NCBI GenBank assembly: GCA_904063045.1
Contig: CAJFCJ010000007.1
Span: 492,819 to 556,818, forward strand
DNA: 64,000 nucleotides
Source of the DNA: Dimorphilus gyrociliatus
Taxonomy: Eukaryota; Annelida; Polychaeta; Dinophilidae
Direction of reading: 5' to 3'
Shown here: positions 10,464-24,652 of the stretch, in pieces
How the letters are laid out: the number at the start of each line of letters is the position of its first letter
Position numbering within the stretch: position 1 is the stretch's first letter
Translations under genes and position numbers: made by a program
The notes under the pieces: generated by a model
Database searches by the model: none
What the model was told of the DNA's origin: nothing
What the model saw: the letters and a program-made list of their open reading frames with translations, nothing else

Positions 10464-10737
10464 TTTAATCCGTGAGTTATTATCCCTAACTCATAAACAC
10501 AGAGATTGTTCTGTTGGCAAGTTGATTACCTTATCAGCCTAAATTAGATGCAAGTGAAGGAAGGTCTCCCGGCAACATTAAGAGTAATTGATTAAAATCA
10601 ATCAATAAATACCGCAATAATCGAACATTAAACTCCCTAACCGCATGTTTATTTTTTTCAATCGAACTTTATATAAAGGGAAAAAGCAATATAAAAGTCC
10701 ATTAACGAAGTAAATTAGGTGGAATCGTAGTAGCCGA

Positions 10738-12960
10738 CTACTCATCGTCTTCATCAAGTACGATTTCTTCAACTTTAACCAAAAATTCGACTGTCTCTTC
10801 CTCGAATTCAACGTCATCAGAGCGTTCATCGGTGTCAAATCCTAAAGAGAAACAAAACAATTATAGTTTTTTCAAATTAACATTTAAGCATTACACACCT
10901 TTACGTAAGTCCCGTCTCCTTTGGTAATCTTTCTGCAATTTAGCTTCCGTCTGTTTGCAGAAATTAGTCCATTCCTGCATAGCCTTTTTCCTCTTTTCAA
11001 TTTGTTCCGAGCTCACTTGCTCTTCTCGCTGAATATCGATTAACTTGAATTTGCTATGATATTTTTTCATATTTTTCTTGATATCTTTCAAGGCCTTGTC
11101 GCTCAGCAAACATTTGGGTCTTGGTCTCCAGAAAAATTGACAGAAACGATCGAGAGGCGACTTCTGTAGCAGCTTCCCTTGGAAATTCCATATCCAAAAA
11201 GCATTGTCAACCTTGTGACTCCAATAGGATACAGATGAAGTAACATATCGGCCAGTTGGATCCCATTCAACATCAGTTGCCATAAAATGTTCTACTTGTG
11301 ACATAATTGTCATATCAGATGTATCTATAAACTCTAGGATGCCATTCATCTGTTTTAAACCTGCCAGTACCACAAATTGACCCTGGGGAGACCAAAATAT
11401 GAGATTGGCTGATTTCTTTTCAAACATTTTCATTAATTCAACAGATCCAGCTTTCTTTACATTATAGAAAGAGACATTTATTCTTGGGGCTTCACCATGA
11501 ATAAAAGAGAATTTTGTTCCAACTGGTTCCCAAGCAAATGCTTTTATATTTTCTTTTACCTCAACAGTATCAATAGGAACTTGTTTTTCCCTTATTCGGA
11601 AAACATTCAAATTATGGTAAATGGCAGAATATTTAACTTCCTTTCCCTCTATTTTACGCCCCTTATATCTATCAACTTTAACGCACAAATAATCTCCTGA
11701 CTTTTGCCAATACATTTTACAATCAGCAACTGTAAATAAGTTTTTCGTACAGAGTTGCTGTTTGCTAGGAATTTCCATAAGGACGACACGAGCAGGGGTA
11801 TTCTCTTCCTCAGGAGTCCAGTAACTAATTATGTTATCAGTTGGAGACCAATTAAAATCTCGAATACCTTTGATTCGAATACTCTTTTTGTCAACTAGGC
11901 CAAATGAAGGTGTTTCGTAAACTTGCAATAGGTCGTCTCGGATTCTGGCAAAATAGCGGCCGTCGTAACTCCATTTAAACACAGGCCAGACGGTGGCATT
12001 ATCACAGAGGAATCCACGTCTACGTTTGCCTGTCAGAATATCCCAAATAATAATGTCTTGGGGCTCATCTTTTGATTTATTTTCTGCTATGGGACAATAG
12101 GTAGACAGGTAGCGTTCACAAGGTGAAAAATCTATCAATTGAACGCCCTCGTGAGGAAATTTCTGAATTTGTTTGAAATTGGTTCCTCCCCACAAAGCAA
12201 CACCTTTAGGATGAAATGTTGCCAAGTAAGATCCACTTGGAGACCAACGAATTTCAGTTTCTGTCCAATTGAATCTTTCTTCTAGAAGTTTTGGTTTTCC
12301 ATGGGAGTTCCAGTAGACAGCTGTTTGGCGACCAGCTTCATAAATTACACTAAATTGATCTAAACAATCTTTGTCCATAAGAAAGTCGTATAGGTTGCCA
12401 GTATCCTTAAATGGCTGAGGCTCTGGGGGTTCCCATTCATCAGGAACAGAAGCATACTTATCAAGATCTGATAAGTGATTTACTAGGAAAATGTGCTGCT
12501 TATCTAGACGGTAGTTGTTGAATTCGTTAATAGCTGACGTAGCTTGCTCTCGATTTTCGTATTCAACAAAAATGTAACTGTTTGAGAAAATTTTCAAGAT
12601 GAACAAAATAATCTCAATACGTGTATATTACTAACCCTTTCGTTTTGCCATTTTCCATTGGGTAATGCTGATTGACAATATTTCCTATTTTAGCAAATTT
12701 CTTGGTGAGAACATTTCTTAGCTTCTCCAACCGGTCATCTTCAACAATAGGTACATTATCTACTACAATTACTGAATCAATTCCATCAATTTCTTTTGGC
12801 TTCCTTCTGAGTACATCATCAAGTAACTCTGAAAATATGGTGAGTACATTTTAATATTACGGTATATAGCACAGCAACAGATCCTACCATTGTCCGTAAT
12901 GTCGTCTATATAGTCTTCTGGATCACTAAAGTTAGGATCCTCTTCTGTGAGATGCACCAT
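10738..12960 (-). CDS. EIF3B: Eukaryotic translation initiation factor 3 subunit B
   Basis: eIF3b is a scaffold of the eIF3 complex on the 40S subunit. Exons 12888-12960, 12636-12828, 10899-12577 and 10738-10841 join in phase to about 680 residues. An N-terminal RRM ([12 protein letters not shown] to [12 protein letters not shown]) precedes the [12 protein letters not shown] linker. A nine-bladed WD-like propeller follows ([46 protein letters not shown]). The C-terminal region carries PRPKCLLS and an acidic end. The final exon is very acidic and ends DEDDE. The order and landmarks match animal eIF3b throughout. It is divergent from the CENP-T-like gene, with 560 bp between start codons. Confidence 0.95.
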
Positions 12961-13520
12961 ACTACAGCGGCAGTATTAAGTATATCTCAAACCATCTACA
13001 GACAAAAAAGATTTTAGCTTTGAGAAAAAGAGAGACACAACTAGTAACAGTCCAAGGGAGTTTATAGTGAAGTAGACTATGATTACACTTACCAAATAGT
13101 GAAAACTTGGATTTCGTTCAGTAGTCTCACTGAATAACCGAATTAGGCTTTTAATAAATACTTAAAGGCTGACAAATAAGCAAAATGCCTAGGAAAACTT
13201 GTCGAACCACGTTGCCGGTCACCGGAAATAAGTTCTATCACGTGCAGACACGCATGCGCACTAGTTGTAAATTACAAGCTTTTAAATAGATGCTTTATAG
13301 ATTTTAATGATGAGGTTAATAAATGACGTCAACTATTTCAAACAAATTTACAATTAAAATTTCTAAATTATATTTGTAGTTTGTCAACAAGATTACTATT
13401 GGCTATGATCAAGTGAATCAGCCAATCAAAAAATTTGTTTCAGAAATATTGAAGCGTTTTTTTGACCTTCAACTTCCTGTTCAAAGTTGCCGCGATTTTA
13501 CTTTTTTATATAACATAACT
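12961..13520. promoter_or_regulatory. Shared upstream region of eIF3b (-) and CENP-T-like gene (+)
   Basis: A 560-bp divergent promoter region. It holds an ETS-like ACCGGAAA near 13221, an E-box CACGTG near 13240, an NRF1-like CGCATGCGCA at 13251-13260 and a TGACGTCA at 13324-13331. These motif classes are common in bidirectional housekeeping promoters. Confidence 0.45.
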
Positions 13521-16500
13521 ATGTCTTTTTACAATAGAAGTAGGAGTGAATCTAATGTAAGTCCATTGGCAAGAGAAAATCCATCTTATTCTGCTAAACG
13601 CGCACAATATGCCCGAAGATTCTCAAGATCACCTGGACCAAAACATTCTTTGGAACATCGAGCGGCAATAAGACGAGCAACACTATCTTCTAGAAGCGTT
13701 AAATCTGTATCAGGCTATGAAAGATCTCCCCTTAAAAGTATTCAGAGTGAGGAAGAGGATAGCGATGACAGACAAAGGAGAATTTCTTATGCGAATAGAA
13801 AAATGAATGATGAAGATGATGATGATGATGATGATGATGATGAAAGTGATGACGAAATTCAACGACCAAATACTAGCCCTTTTTTTAAGGTTGGGCGTCA
13901 GTATATTCCTCCTGGTTTGGAATTGCAGGAAGAAGACAATGAAAATGATAGTGATATTGAAAATGATGTTGATTTAGAATTGCTTCAAACTTCCCCGGAG
14001 GGTAGAGAAGTTAAGTCGAGGATTTTGCAAAGAACTAATCCAATCATATCTATGTCAGAGTCTGATTCAGATATAGAGGAGAGAAGAGCAGCAGAAAGTA
14101 AATTTAGGATTGGTAGAGGACCTTTATCCCAAAGGGATTTTATCAGTAATGAAAGTTCAATAACCCCTGTAATAAGTCGAAGTGATCATTCTCACAGAAA
14201 GTCGACAGCAAACAGTATCTATTCTCGTAAATCATTTAATGCTAGATCAGCATCTATCAGCAGCCCTTCGAGGTCACTAAAAGAGACCCTTGTTAAAAGT
14301 ACTGGCATATCGCCAAAATCCATGATATCGGCACCATCTAGAGTACGACAAGAGGAATTGGAGCCCTATGAGAGACGTGTACCGAATGCCTTTGCCAGTA
14401 CCAATAATCTTCGCAAAACTAGATCTGTTTCGGTTGGTGCCAGAACTCCCCCCAAAGCTTCCGTTTCAAGTAGAAAATCAGATATTTTACATACTCGTCA
14501 AAGAAGATTATCAAAGATGTCCGTGCGTTCACATCCGCTTAGAGAAAGTATGGGACATGTGTCAAGGCGATACTCACCACGTAAAGAAGATTTCGCAGTT
14601 CAAGATGAAAATCAACCACCCATTTACAACGAAAAGTGGGATGAAAGAGATCCCAGCAGAAATAAAACTAAAGAAGTAGAAACAAATTTTGCAAGCAATG
14701 AAAGTCAATCATCTCCTGAAAGTCGTCCTGTTTTTTCTGAAAAACCAAAGGATAGTTCAAAAAGACTAAGCAGAGTTAGTAGAAAAAGAGCAGAAGCAAT
14801 CTCTGAAATTAGTGATGATGAATCTTCACCGGAAAGTCGTCCCCATGCAGCTGAAGGTCTTAGACCGGGTTTAACAGGAACTACGAACAGATTTATTGAA
14901 AAAGATCAGATTGAAGAAAATAGTTCTGAAAGTAGTGATGAGGAATATTCGCCAGCTTATCAACCAGTAATTACTGAAAAGAGAAGAAGTAGTAAAAGAG
15001 TTTCCAATAGATTGAGTAATAAACCGGAAGAATTAAACCCAAAAAGTAATGATGAACAGTATACTCTGTCAACCAAATCTCCAAGTAAGAATAAGAGAAA
15101 GAGTATTAAAAGAGCTGTCGGTAGATCGAGTAATAAATCTGAGGAATTAGATTCCAAAAGTAGTGATGAAGAATATCAACCAGCAAATAAGTCTACTACA
15201 AACAAGAAAAAGAGTGTTAAAAAAGCCACTAATAGGCAAAGTCATAAACCGGAACAGATAGATTTGAAAAGTAGTGATGAAGAATATTCTCCAACAAACA
15301 ATTATTCAACAAGTAAGAAACGAAAGAGCATGAAGAGAGCTTCAAGCAAATTAAGTAACAAACCAGAACAAATAGACTCAATCAGCAGCGGAGAGGATAA
15401 CTCAGCGGTTAACCAAAGAAGGAGTATGACAAGATCCTCATCTAGGATAAACAATAAATCAGAAGAAGTATCCTCTAAAAGTCATGACGAGGAATCGCTG
15501 GAAGACCAAAATCAGATATCAAGTAAGAAAAGAAAAAGGCAACGAACTTCCAGCAAAACTAGTAACAGGGCAGAAATACACCCTAAAGATGACGACGAGC
15601 AATCATCTTCCGAAAGTCAACCTTTTGCTTCTAATGATCGTAGACGCAGTTCCCGGAAATCCAAAGGAGGACTTAGCGCTAAACCTACAGAAATAGACTC
15701 CGATAACGATGATAGTCAGCCTTCTAGCGAGCAGTCACCAGATTATGCGAAGAGAAAACGAAGCTCAATGAGAACTTCAGGTAGCTCTGGCACGAAGCCT
15801 ATTGAACCATCGTCCAAAAGGAGTGATAATCAATCTGAACATGCAAATATTCCTAACCGTTCTGTTAGTGAAAGTGAGCCCTCAGGAACTCAAAATATTG
15901 TTCAAAGATTTGAGGTTACGCCAGCCGTCTTGCAAGAACCATTGCAAGAAACAGAGAAGGAAGTTGAAAATAGTATTACAAATAAGCATAGACGAATAAA
16001 CGTTATTGAGGAAGAAGAATCTAATGAAGGTGGATCCCCTTTTAGACCTGTGAGTTTTATTTTATTTTGCTCTTAAATATACAGAACTTATTTCAAATTA
16101 CAGAAACCAAACTTTTTCTCGAGCACACAAATAGAAGATGCTTACGGTATGGAGCTGAATTTGGCTCTGTCTCCTATAATTAAGCATACACCAAGAAGGG
16201 TGATTACGGTAGCCGTTTAAAAGTGCATATCTTTTCCCTATTATAAATAATTATTCTTTTTAAGGAACCTTCCCCTTTAGTTGATGTCACTCCTAAGGCA
16301 AAAGTTATATCTTCAAAACCTATGGAACATGATGATGAAGAAAATATTAAAAAGAATGATAAAGTACAAAAAAAGAAACAAAATAGAGACGTTGAAAGTG
16401 AAGATAAAGAAAAGCAGAATGCAAATCAAGAAAATGAAAGCGAAGATGAGGTAAAGGAAAAAGAAACTCAAGCGAAAGGGGAAGAAGAAAAAGAACAAGA

Positions 16501-17543
16501 AAAAAGTGATGAACAAAAGAAATCAAAGTAAGCATAATTTCTAACTTGTTGATATATGTATATGTTCATTAATATGTCTTTCAGGAAAGTTCAAAGAACA
16601 CTACAGCTTCCTCTCTTTTGGCCGCAAAGTAAAGATACTGATGAAACACCTACCTTCCTGAATACGTATGCAATTTAAATACATATAAATATTTTCAATA
16701 TTGTGCAATTCTTTTTTTTAACAGATCCTCACCTAAAAATAACGCCAGATCAAAGATGTTTCGACGAACGCTTACAGGGAAAAAGCTTAAACATAGAGAC
16801 AGTGTAAAATCCCCTGAGGTAGATATTTAAATATTTTCATGAATATTACTAACAGCTCTTTTTAGCCAAAGAAAAGAAAACTGGAAAAAAATCTCTCTTC
16901 CACTTCCCTTAAAGTACATTTTATAGTTGTTTTAGTCAGAAAAGTAATAGAATTTTATTTTTTTCAGAACAAGAAACGATTATCAGGCATGAAACAAAGG
17001 AATAAAAGTGAATCATTAACACCTGAAAAGAAGACTTTAACTCGACGGGTAGGTTTTGATGAATTGTTTTCGTGCTAAATATTATATCTTGCTCTTTTTT
17101 CAGGCTCCAAACAATGGTGCTCTTTATACACTCTTACCAAGATCACAAATTTCATGGATCTGTCAGCAGCATTTAGGAGTTCGTGTGCCTAAGGAATGCT
17201 TAGAAGAGTGTGCTGATTTGTATGAATTTTTAAATTATCTATCCATAATCAATGCTCTCTAAATATTTTAATTATAGTGCCGAAAAAGCTTATCAGCAGT
17301 TACTGAACGATGTGGAAGACTATGCTCAGCATGCTGGTCGAAAGAAAGTTACAGTAGCAGATCACTTTCTTCTATTTAAAAGGTTTGCTTATTGTCTATA
17401 AACTATCATCATTATAGTTAGATATTTATAGGTTACGGCTAATCAATGACCGGGTATCTAAGCTGGCATTCTGTCAACAACGATTATCAAAAGAATTAGT
17501 TCACGAAGTTCTTTCAACTGATAAAACGAAGAATCAGAAATAA
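13521..17543 (+). CDS. CENPT: CENP-T-like kinetochore protein with histone fold
   Basis: CENP-T pairs with CENP-W through a C-terminal histone fold and links centromeric chromatin to the NDC80 complex. The C-terminal exons (about 17104-17209, 17280-17382 and 17433-17543) give PRSQISWICQQHLGVRV, CLEECADFAEKAYQQLL, NDVEDYAQHAGRKKVTVADH, LLFKRLRLINDRVS and ELVHEVL. This closely follows vertebrate CENP-T (CLDKYFQHL, DDLEVFAAHAGRKTV, LLMRRQGLVTDQVS). The first exon, 13521-16049, encodes over 840 residues of charged, serine-rich disordered sequence. It contains an Asp run from a GAT repeat and about ten tandem repeats of 32-41 residues. Further short exons are basic or acidic, with TPRR and SP sites. 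An in-frame GTG lies upstream at 13413, but 13521 is the first usable ATG. The total length exceeds human CENP-T (561 residues). The histone fold is clear; orthology rests on it and on overall architecture. Confidence 0.82.
13810..13845 (+). repeat. GAT trinucleotide repeat in CENP-T-like gene
   Basis: A run of GAT/GAA codons giving about ten consecutive Asp residues in the disordered region. Its length is likely to vary between individuals. Confidence 0.8.
14690..15840 (+). repeat. Coding tandem array, about 10 degenerate repeats of 32-41 residues
   Basis: Each unit has an acidic core such as SSDEEYSP or SDDESSPES, then a basic stretch like KKRKSMKRASS, then SNKPEQIDSKSSD. The best copies lie around 14930-15400. 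Outer copies have drifted. The acidic cores resemble CK2 and proline-directed kinase sites. Confidence 0.75.
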
Positions 17544-18355
17544 AAGCCATCATTTACTCAGAATTTTAGACTCAGAAAATTATAAATAATCGAAACGAAA
17601 TTGTCTACCTAGAGTGGTTTAACGTGTCATAAAATATGAATTTGAAAAAACTATTGACACTCAAGTTTAAGCTTCAATATATGTGAAGGCGCTACTGTTC
17701 AGTCTATGTTGATCATTTTATACTAAGAATGTACAAAGTTACTTAATTTTTGACTACCACGTTTTTTATGAACGAAATAAAGTTCTGTCTAGTTAAAATA
17801 TATACTGTTTTCATGATTAATAAGAAAACTACGTGGTTATAATTGGATACTATAATTATTGCATCCTCTAAAAATATTAACTTATGTTTTCATTTAGACT
17901 TAAATCCTTTGCTATTTTATAACATAAAGCTAAAAAAGCTGATAGTTTATATATATAATTATTCATTCGTGGTGGGAAATTCATTCATAAATATTATTTT
18001 CTTGACAGTGTTTCATGATAAAAACTAAATAATTTTGAAATAAAACTATTTTTAAATTACGATTTTTCTGCGGTAAACTGGTTTTTTTATTATTATACTA
18101 AACTGGTTCCCCGGAACTGTCAGGCAACGTTTCCCATAATTCGCATGAAAATTTCCTTTTCCGGTTTGCGTCCCGTGTGTGGTATGTAGGAAATTTTTTT
18201 CTAGAAAATCTTCGGATATCTTTGTGCCTTTTCAGTATTTATTGCTAATTTTCGCTTCCAAAGATATACCAAGATATTGATTATCATATTTGAGCAATAT
18301 ATTTTCGTTAAAACTAATACTTTATATGTATGGGCAGGTGCAATAACATCTCGTC
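17544..18355. other. Intergenic, CENP-T-like 3' end and RPS15A upstream region
   Basis: Nothing coding is supported. AATAAA-type signals occur near 17777 and 18041. A TTCCGG (ETS-like) core lies near 18160 within the RPS15A upstream region. Confidence 0.5.
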
Positions 18356-18979
<624 letters not shown>

Positions 18980-19095
18980 AAACAATTTTTTTCCTTGATA
19001 TGGAATAAAAACAATCGGATTTTTGAAACTTAAAAATTGTAGCGGTGCACACTGATGTCAGAAATGTGCTCACTGTATGAATGTTAATCTAGCAC

Positions 19096-21243
19096 TCAAT
19101 CTGAATCTGAGCGTCCATCAAATAGTTCTAGACGAAGCTCTTTTAACAAACCTTTAGTTTGCGCGTAGTATAGAAGAGCCGTGTGACAAAAAACATATTG
19201 ATCAGGCATTTGGATAGAGTGAGCTCTTTGAGTTCGTATCCTTCTAACAGTCTCTCGAACGTCAACATATCCGGTATGATCTAATTTGCTAGTCCCGATG
19301 TCCATACATATAAATGTTCCAGTTCGTCCTATTCCAGCAGAACAATGCACAACTATAGGTTTCCTACTATCTCCTTGAGCCGCTCGAACTTGATACATAA
19401 AATTAAGAAAGGCACCAGCCGGAGGTGTTCCATAATCAGGCCAAGACGTAAATTGAAAATGCGTTATCAGCCGTTCTTCTTGACTTGGCAGATACTTTAA
19501 CCTCAACTTCGTAATTGAAAAGTCTTTCTCTCTCTCAGCATCTTCATTTTGTATTTCAAACTGATCATGAACAACAGAACCAGATAGGGGCCAATACTGA
19601 CCACATTTCATTCTACCCCTTTCAACTACTTTTGTGGTCATTACAATCACATGACTACCTTGTTCCCAGATCATTCTCCAAAAGTGCCCAAAAGTCTGAT
19701 TGAGAGGTCCTTGTGTGCTTATGTACATAGCAGATTTTAGATAACCATCCACAAAATTAGCATTTATATAATCGTCGTCATAGCTGCATGTTTTAAGTTT
19801 AACTCTTGTGGAATCTAGACAATGAACATCGGTGTAACGATTTTTTGAAATGTTAGCGGCCTGCTTGGAAATTTCAAAAGTCCCCTCCATACGTTCCATT
19901 CTTATTTGTGAATATTGCTCATGAAGCCCAGCCTCTTTTAGTTTATTTACATGGTCGAGCAGTTCGCGTGGCGACATTCCTTCTTTATTGGCAGTATGAA
20001 TACTATCCTCTTCGAATAATTCATCCTTCTCCAGTTCTTCATTGGATTGTTTTTCAGTTAATGAAGAAACAGAGCTAACTGAAGGTGTCCTGACACCAAA
20101 CTTTTCTAATTTCTCATTTATTAAAAGAGCGTCAGCTTCCGGAGAATGTATTCTAAAGCAATCCATTAGCCATTGCATGTGATCAATAGTATGTTCACCT
20201 CCCAAACGAGTGGGCAGTGCATTTACTGGAACGTGTTGATTTAAATCCTTTATATCAACAGTGTGAACTCGATCTCGTAGTTTTTCCCTTACGAAGAGTC
20301 GCAGAAATTTAAAAGGAGCCCGAAACCATAATGGGGCTTTAACAATCAATATCTTTTTTAATCGAGCAGGAAAGGAGCCCTAACAAAGTATAAAATATAT
20401 TCATACAATAATGCTAAATATATAAGTGGGCCTAAGCAGTTTCCAAGAATCACTTATACCCCAGGAATAATTCTATATAAATGCATATGTGCTAATTCTT
20501 CGAAACGAACTCCTGAATACCACAATTTATATTTGTTATACAAACCTTTAAAATCATTAATATCTTGACGCTTAAATCGTAATCGAAATTTGGAAATTTC
20601 GCTGAAGTCATATCATATATGAAAATAAGACCGTTTCGTTGAGCGTCCAAAGATCGCATGGCAGCGTCTAACTGATAAACTAATGCATGAATGACTGCCG
20701 TTCTGGTTGTTTCTTTCGGATAATGTAGGCGAGCCGTAAATAAACCAACTACAGAACCGTCTTCACTTCTTTCAGGCTTAATTGTTAAAGAGAAAAGGAA
20801 GTTAAATGATATTATAAAAAAAAATTATTGGATATTATAAAGAATATATTAACACATAAATTTGACCAAATAATATTATTTTTTATATTTATACTAAAAG
20901 AAAAAACAATTTTTTACCAATATTGTTAGTTTGCCGGTAGTCAGCTCTTTCAGCACAGAGTCGTCTTTTAACGGATCGATTTTTTCTAATTGTTCTAATT
21001 TACGAACTTTCTGCAATACTCTGTCTGTTAGAAGAATTATAAAAGGTTAATAAGTATTACCTGATATTCCAGATATAAGTTAAAAGCTCTATCAACGTCC
21101 AATTTTCTAGCCATTATACATTGTTGGGCAACATTACGTTCAATTTTTGTTAGTCCATCATATTTCGTTAAACGTTGAATTAATTCCTCAGTAGCCTTCT
21201 CTTCGTCAACTTTAAGACCTAATTTTACGTTGTTTTCCACCAT
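19096..21243 (-). CDS. PTPN9: Tyrosine phosphatase PTPN9/MEG2 with Sec14 domain
   Basis: PTPN9 is a vesicle-associated phosphatase with an N-terminal CRAL-TRIO (Sec14) lipid-binding domain. Exons 21061-21243, 20918-21010, 20546-20776 and 19096-20379 join in phase 0. The Sec14 part has MARKLDVDRAFNLYLEY, GLFTARLHYP, RNGLIFIYDM and PARLKKILIVKAPLWFRAPF. The phosphatase part has KNRYTDVHCLDSTRV, DDYINANFVDGY, the WPD loop TSWPDYGTPP and the P-loop VHCSAGIGRTG with Cys and Arg intact, then the Q-loop region. Catalysis should be normal. The start is the ATG at 21243; an in-frame GTG lies 15 nt upstream. The middle linker is acidic and Ser-rich. Confidence 0.93.
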
Positions 21244-21879
21244 CTTATGTCTTAGCACATTTCAAGCTTTTTCTAGAAAATAATCTACAGCTGAATGTCA
21301 TTCCCCAGTCTAAAAGAATTATGCAGAAATTATAATTAAGCATTTCTTTGCGAAGAATTGTTCGTCAGACACAATTATATAAGGGATTTCTTATAATCAA
21401 ATAAAAAACAATAAAACACATGACTTTAAGCGAATTATTCACTTGATTTCTTTAAATAAGGTAATATTAAAAACTTTAGCAACAAAAAATAAGAATCATT
21501 TCAATCTTTTTTAATTTAGAAATTTTTTAAATGTGAAAAGCCTTAGAATAGTAAAATTCAAGTCAATTGCTTACGATTAATGCTTCTGTAATCTTCTCTC
21601 ACGAGTAAAAAGTTTAAAAATAGATAAAATACGATGATTAATATGTGGATAAAAAATGTACTTCCGGTTTATTTTCGTAGATTTCTTAAAATTATGCGTT
21701 TTTATTAGGGTATTTCAAATATATTAAATTATTGCGTCTCAGTGAAATTACAAGCAAATTTTAGAGAATTCACTTTCATGTAAAAAAAATGACGTCACTT
21801 ATGATGATTAATTGTCATTAGAAAATCCCCTGCAGTCGTTAAAACTCGAAGTCATTCAAATATTTCATTTTAACTCGAA
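21244..21879. promoter_or_regulatory. Shared upstream region of PTPN9 (-) and HGS (+)
   Basis: A 636-bp divergent region. It carries a TTCCGG ETS-like core near 21663 and a TGACGTCA at 21790-21797, 83 bp upstream of the HGS ATG. No coding sequence is seen. Confidence 0.45.
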
Positions 21880-24652
21880 ATGTTCGGCTCAAAGGCAACA
21901 TTTGAGAAATTAGTTGGTATGTAAATAAACTTTTATTTGACATTGATCATTTGATTGCATAAAATTTAGCATATAACAATGTTCTAAAGCTTCCAATGAA
22001 ATTTTCAAAGCGATTGTAATTTAAAATTTTTTTTTAAATAGACAAAGCAACAAGTCAGTTAAACTTGGATCCAGATTGGGATTCCATACTGCAAGTATGC
22101 GACACTATAAGAAAAAACGAAGTCTCGTTAGTTTCAATCTATTATTTTTAAATCAAGTTTGATGACTTATTTTCATCCCTTCGATGAATCATTCTTTTTC
22201 TTATGTAGGGCTAAGAATGCTTTAACGTCCATAAAGAAGCGTATAAATAGTGACAACCCTCGCACAGCAATGTATGCCCTCCAAGTAAGAATATTTATAC
22301 ATTGCTTAACTTTTATCTTTGTTATTAACTAAAATAATCTTTAAAGGTGCTTGAATCAGCAGTGAAAAATTGTGGCTCGAATTTTCATCAAGAAGTGGCA
22401 AATAAAGATTTTATGGAATTTATGAAAACACAGATACGCGTAATGACGATTTAATTCTGTTTTTGTTATAAAAGTAATTGTATAAAATATTATTGTAGGA
22501 TCGACCAGAAGTTATCCGAAACAAGCTACTTGAACTAATTCAAGTTTGGTCTCATGCTTTTCGAAATGATACTGAACTAAAGGCTATTCAAGATACATTT
22601 AACGTTCTTAAGATAGAAGGATATTCATTTCCAGAATTTGCAGAATCCGATGCTATGTATAGATCGGAAGTACCACCAGAATGGAAAGATGGAGATAATT
22701 GTTTTAGATGTCGAACTCCTTTCAGCCTTACTGTAAGGAAGCATCACTGTCGTCATTGTGGACAGGTAAGATTGATTTGTCTCAAAAGAGATAGAAATTG
22801 TATTAATTTGCTATTTTTTTCTGCTTTTTCCCTAGGTATTTTGCAATAAATGTTCATCAAAACAATGCCCAATACCGAAATTTGGATTTGATAAGGATGT
22901 TAGAGTTTGTGAACCTTGTCATGATGTTCTTACAAAGTAAGTGTTAGCAGAACATTAATTATTTATTTATTCTCGATAATTTTTCGCTCTCTCCGCTTTA
23001 TCGTCTTTAACAGTTTATTCCAAAACATTTTGAATGTTTTGCGTTATTCACTGCCTAAAACTGGTTGTTGAAAATGTATTTTTTTCTCTGTCTTTTAAAT
23101 CTAATATTAGCCTCATTATATTTCCAAGTATCATTTTAATTTGTAGATATAAACTTAAAGATTTAAAAGAACGGAAAATTACGTAAATCTTAGGGATAAT
23201 TAACTTATTATTTTTTCTCTTTGTTGAGACGGATATAATATAGTATTAATTTCGGTTTACAGAGGCTCCTCCTCAAAATATTCTGAAAACCAGACGGATT
23301 TACCAGCTGAATATATATCTTCTGCGTTGTTTAAAGAGTCGCAAAAACCTCAGGTTGACCAAACCGCAATTGATCGAAAATTCGATGAGGAAACAGAATT
23401 GGCAATAGCTTTAAGCAAGTCTTTGGAGGAATCAGCAGCAAAATTGAACGTCACGATTCCACAAAATAGTACAACTTCTAAAATTCCATCAGCTGAGACA
23501 AGCGAAATGGACCCTGAACTTAGAAGATACTTAGACACTGATTATTGGAAGGAAAAAGCAAAGCAGACTGTGAATTATGAAACTAAAGGTAGTAATAGTG
23601 CGGTAAATGGAGAATCAGCAACTCTTGCACCTAGTACTTCCCAACCCTCCGCCCCAGAAGTTATATTAACTGGTGCTACGAGTGAGGAGGAGGAAGAATT
23701 TTTGAAAGCTTTACGAAGATCTGTTGAAATTTTTGTCAACAGAATGAAGTCGGATGCTGCAAGAGGACGCTCGATTGCTCATGACTCGTCTGTGCAAACT
23801 CTTTTCTCTACAATCGCTGCGATGCATCCGAGACTTATGGCCCTTATGGCTGAACAAGAAGAACGAAGAGCATACATGGAAAGTTTACAAGATAGATTAA
23901 TGCAAATGAAGGATGCAAGAGAAGCCCTTGACGGTCTAAGAGAAGAAGAGAAAGAGAAACGTAGGAAGGCTGCTGAAGAAGCTCAAAAACAGAGACAGTT
24001 AGCAATGAATGCTAAGTTAGCAGAATACAGGGCAAGAAAATATGACTATTTAGAAATGCAAAGACAGCAATTCCACCAACGAATGATGGAACAAGAGAGA
24101 GAATTGGCTGCAAGAATACAACAACATAGGGAGATGCAACAAGTTAGAAATATGCAATGGATTCCAGGAGCTCCTGTACCCGCAAACATCCCTCAAAATA
24201 TGGCACCAGCGAATTATGGAATGCCACCTAACGTGAGGCCTAATGCGCAAAATGTTTCGCAACCGCAAATGATGCCACCCAACAATCAAATGTATGCTCC
24301 GACTGATCCACAAATGATGCAGAGTCAAGTTCCTGGTAATCAGTATCCTCCTCCGGGATCAGCTGTTCCCAACATGGTTCCTGCATCAGAAACTTCTCCA
24401 ATGCATCAGCCAGGGTTTACTCATATGCCTCCTCAGAATATGGTTCCACCTGGTGGCATGGGACCACCACAGGGTCAATACGTTCCTCAAATGGGAGTCG
24501 ATCCAAATCAGGTCTATCAGTTCCAGCAACCCCATCCCCAACAACAGCAACAACTCCCTCAACAGCATCCTAACCCTGTTAACCAGATGAGTTCAGGTCC
24601 TCAGCAAGCTCCGCCACCACAAGATAATCAGCAATTAATTTCTTTCGATTAA
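21880..24652 (+). CDS. HGS: HGS/HRS, ESCRT-0 subunit
   Basis: HRS sorts ubiquitinated cargo on endosomes. The N-terminal VHS domain starts MFGSKATFEKLVDKATS and continues through NPRTAMYALQVLESAVKNCG. The FYVE zinc finger is split by an intron at about 22767-22835 and has the PI3P motif RKHHCRHCG followed by VFCNKCSS. A ubiquitin-interacting motif lies at EETELAIALSKSLEES. The GAT-like helix has FVNRMKSDAARGRS and a coiled coil follows. The tail is rich in Pro, Gln and Met and ends QLISFD, a clathrin-box-like end also seen in human HGS. Splice phases are consistent across seven introns. The last exon, 23263-24652, is the largest. Confidence 0.96.

Noticed and set aside
13413-13520. Upstream extension of the CENP-T-like frame
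   Set aside because: The first codon is GTG, not ATG; ATG at 13521 is the first normal start and the extra residues look like translated 5' UTR.
14368-15999. Several frames overlapping the CENP-T-like exon
   Set aside because: Shadows of a repetitive coding sequence in other frames and on the other strand.
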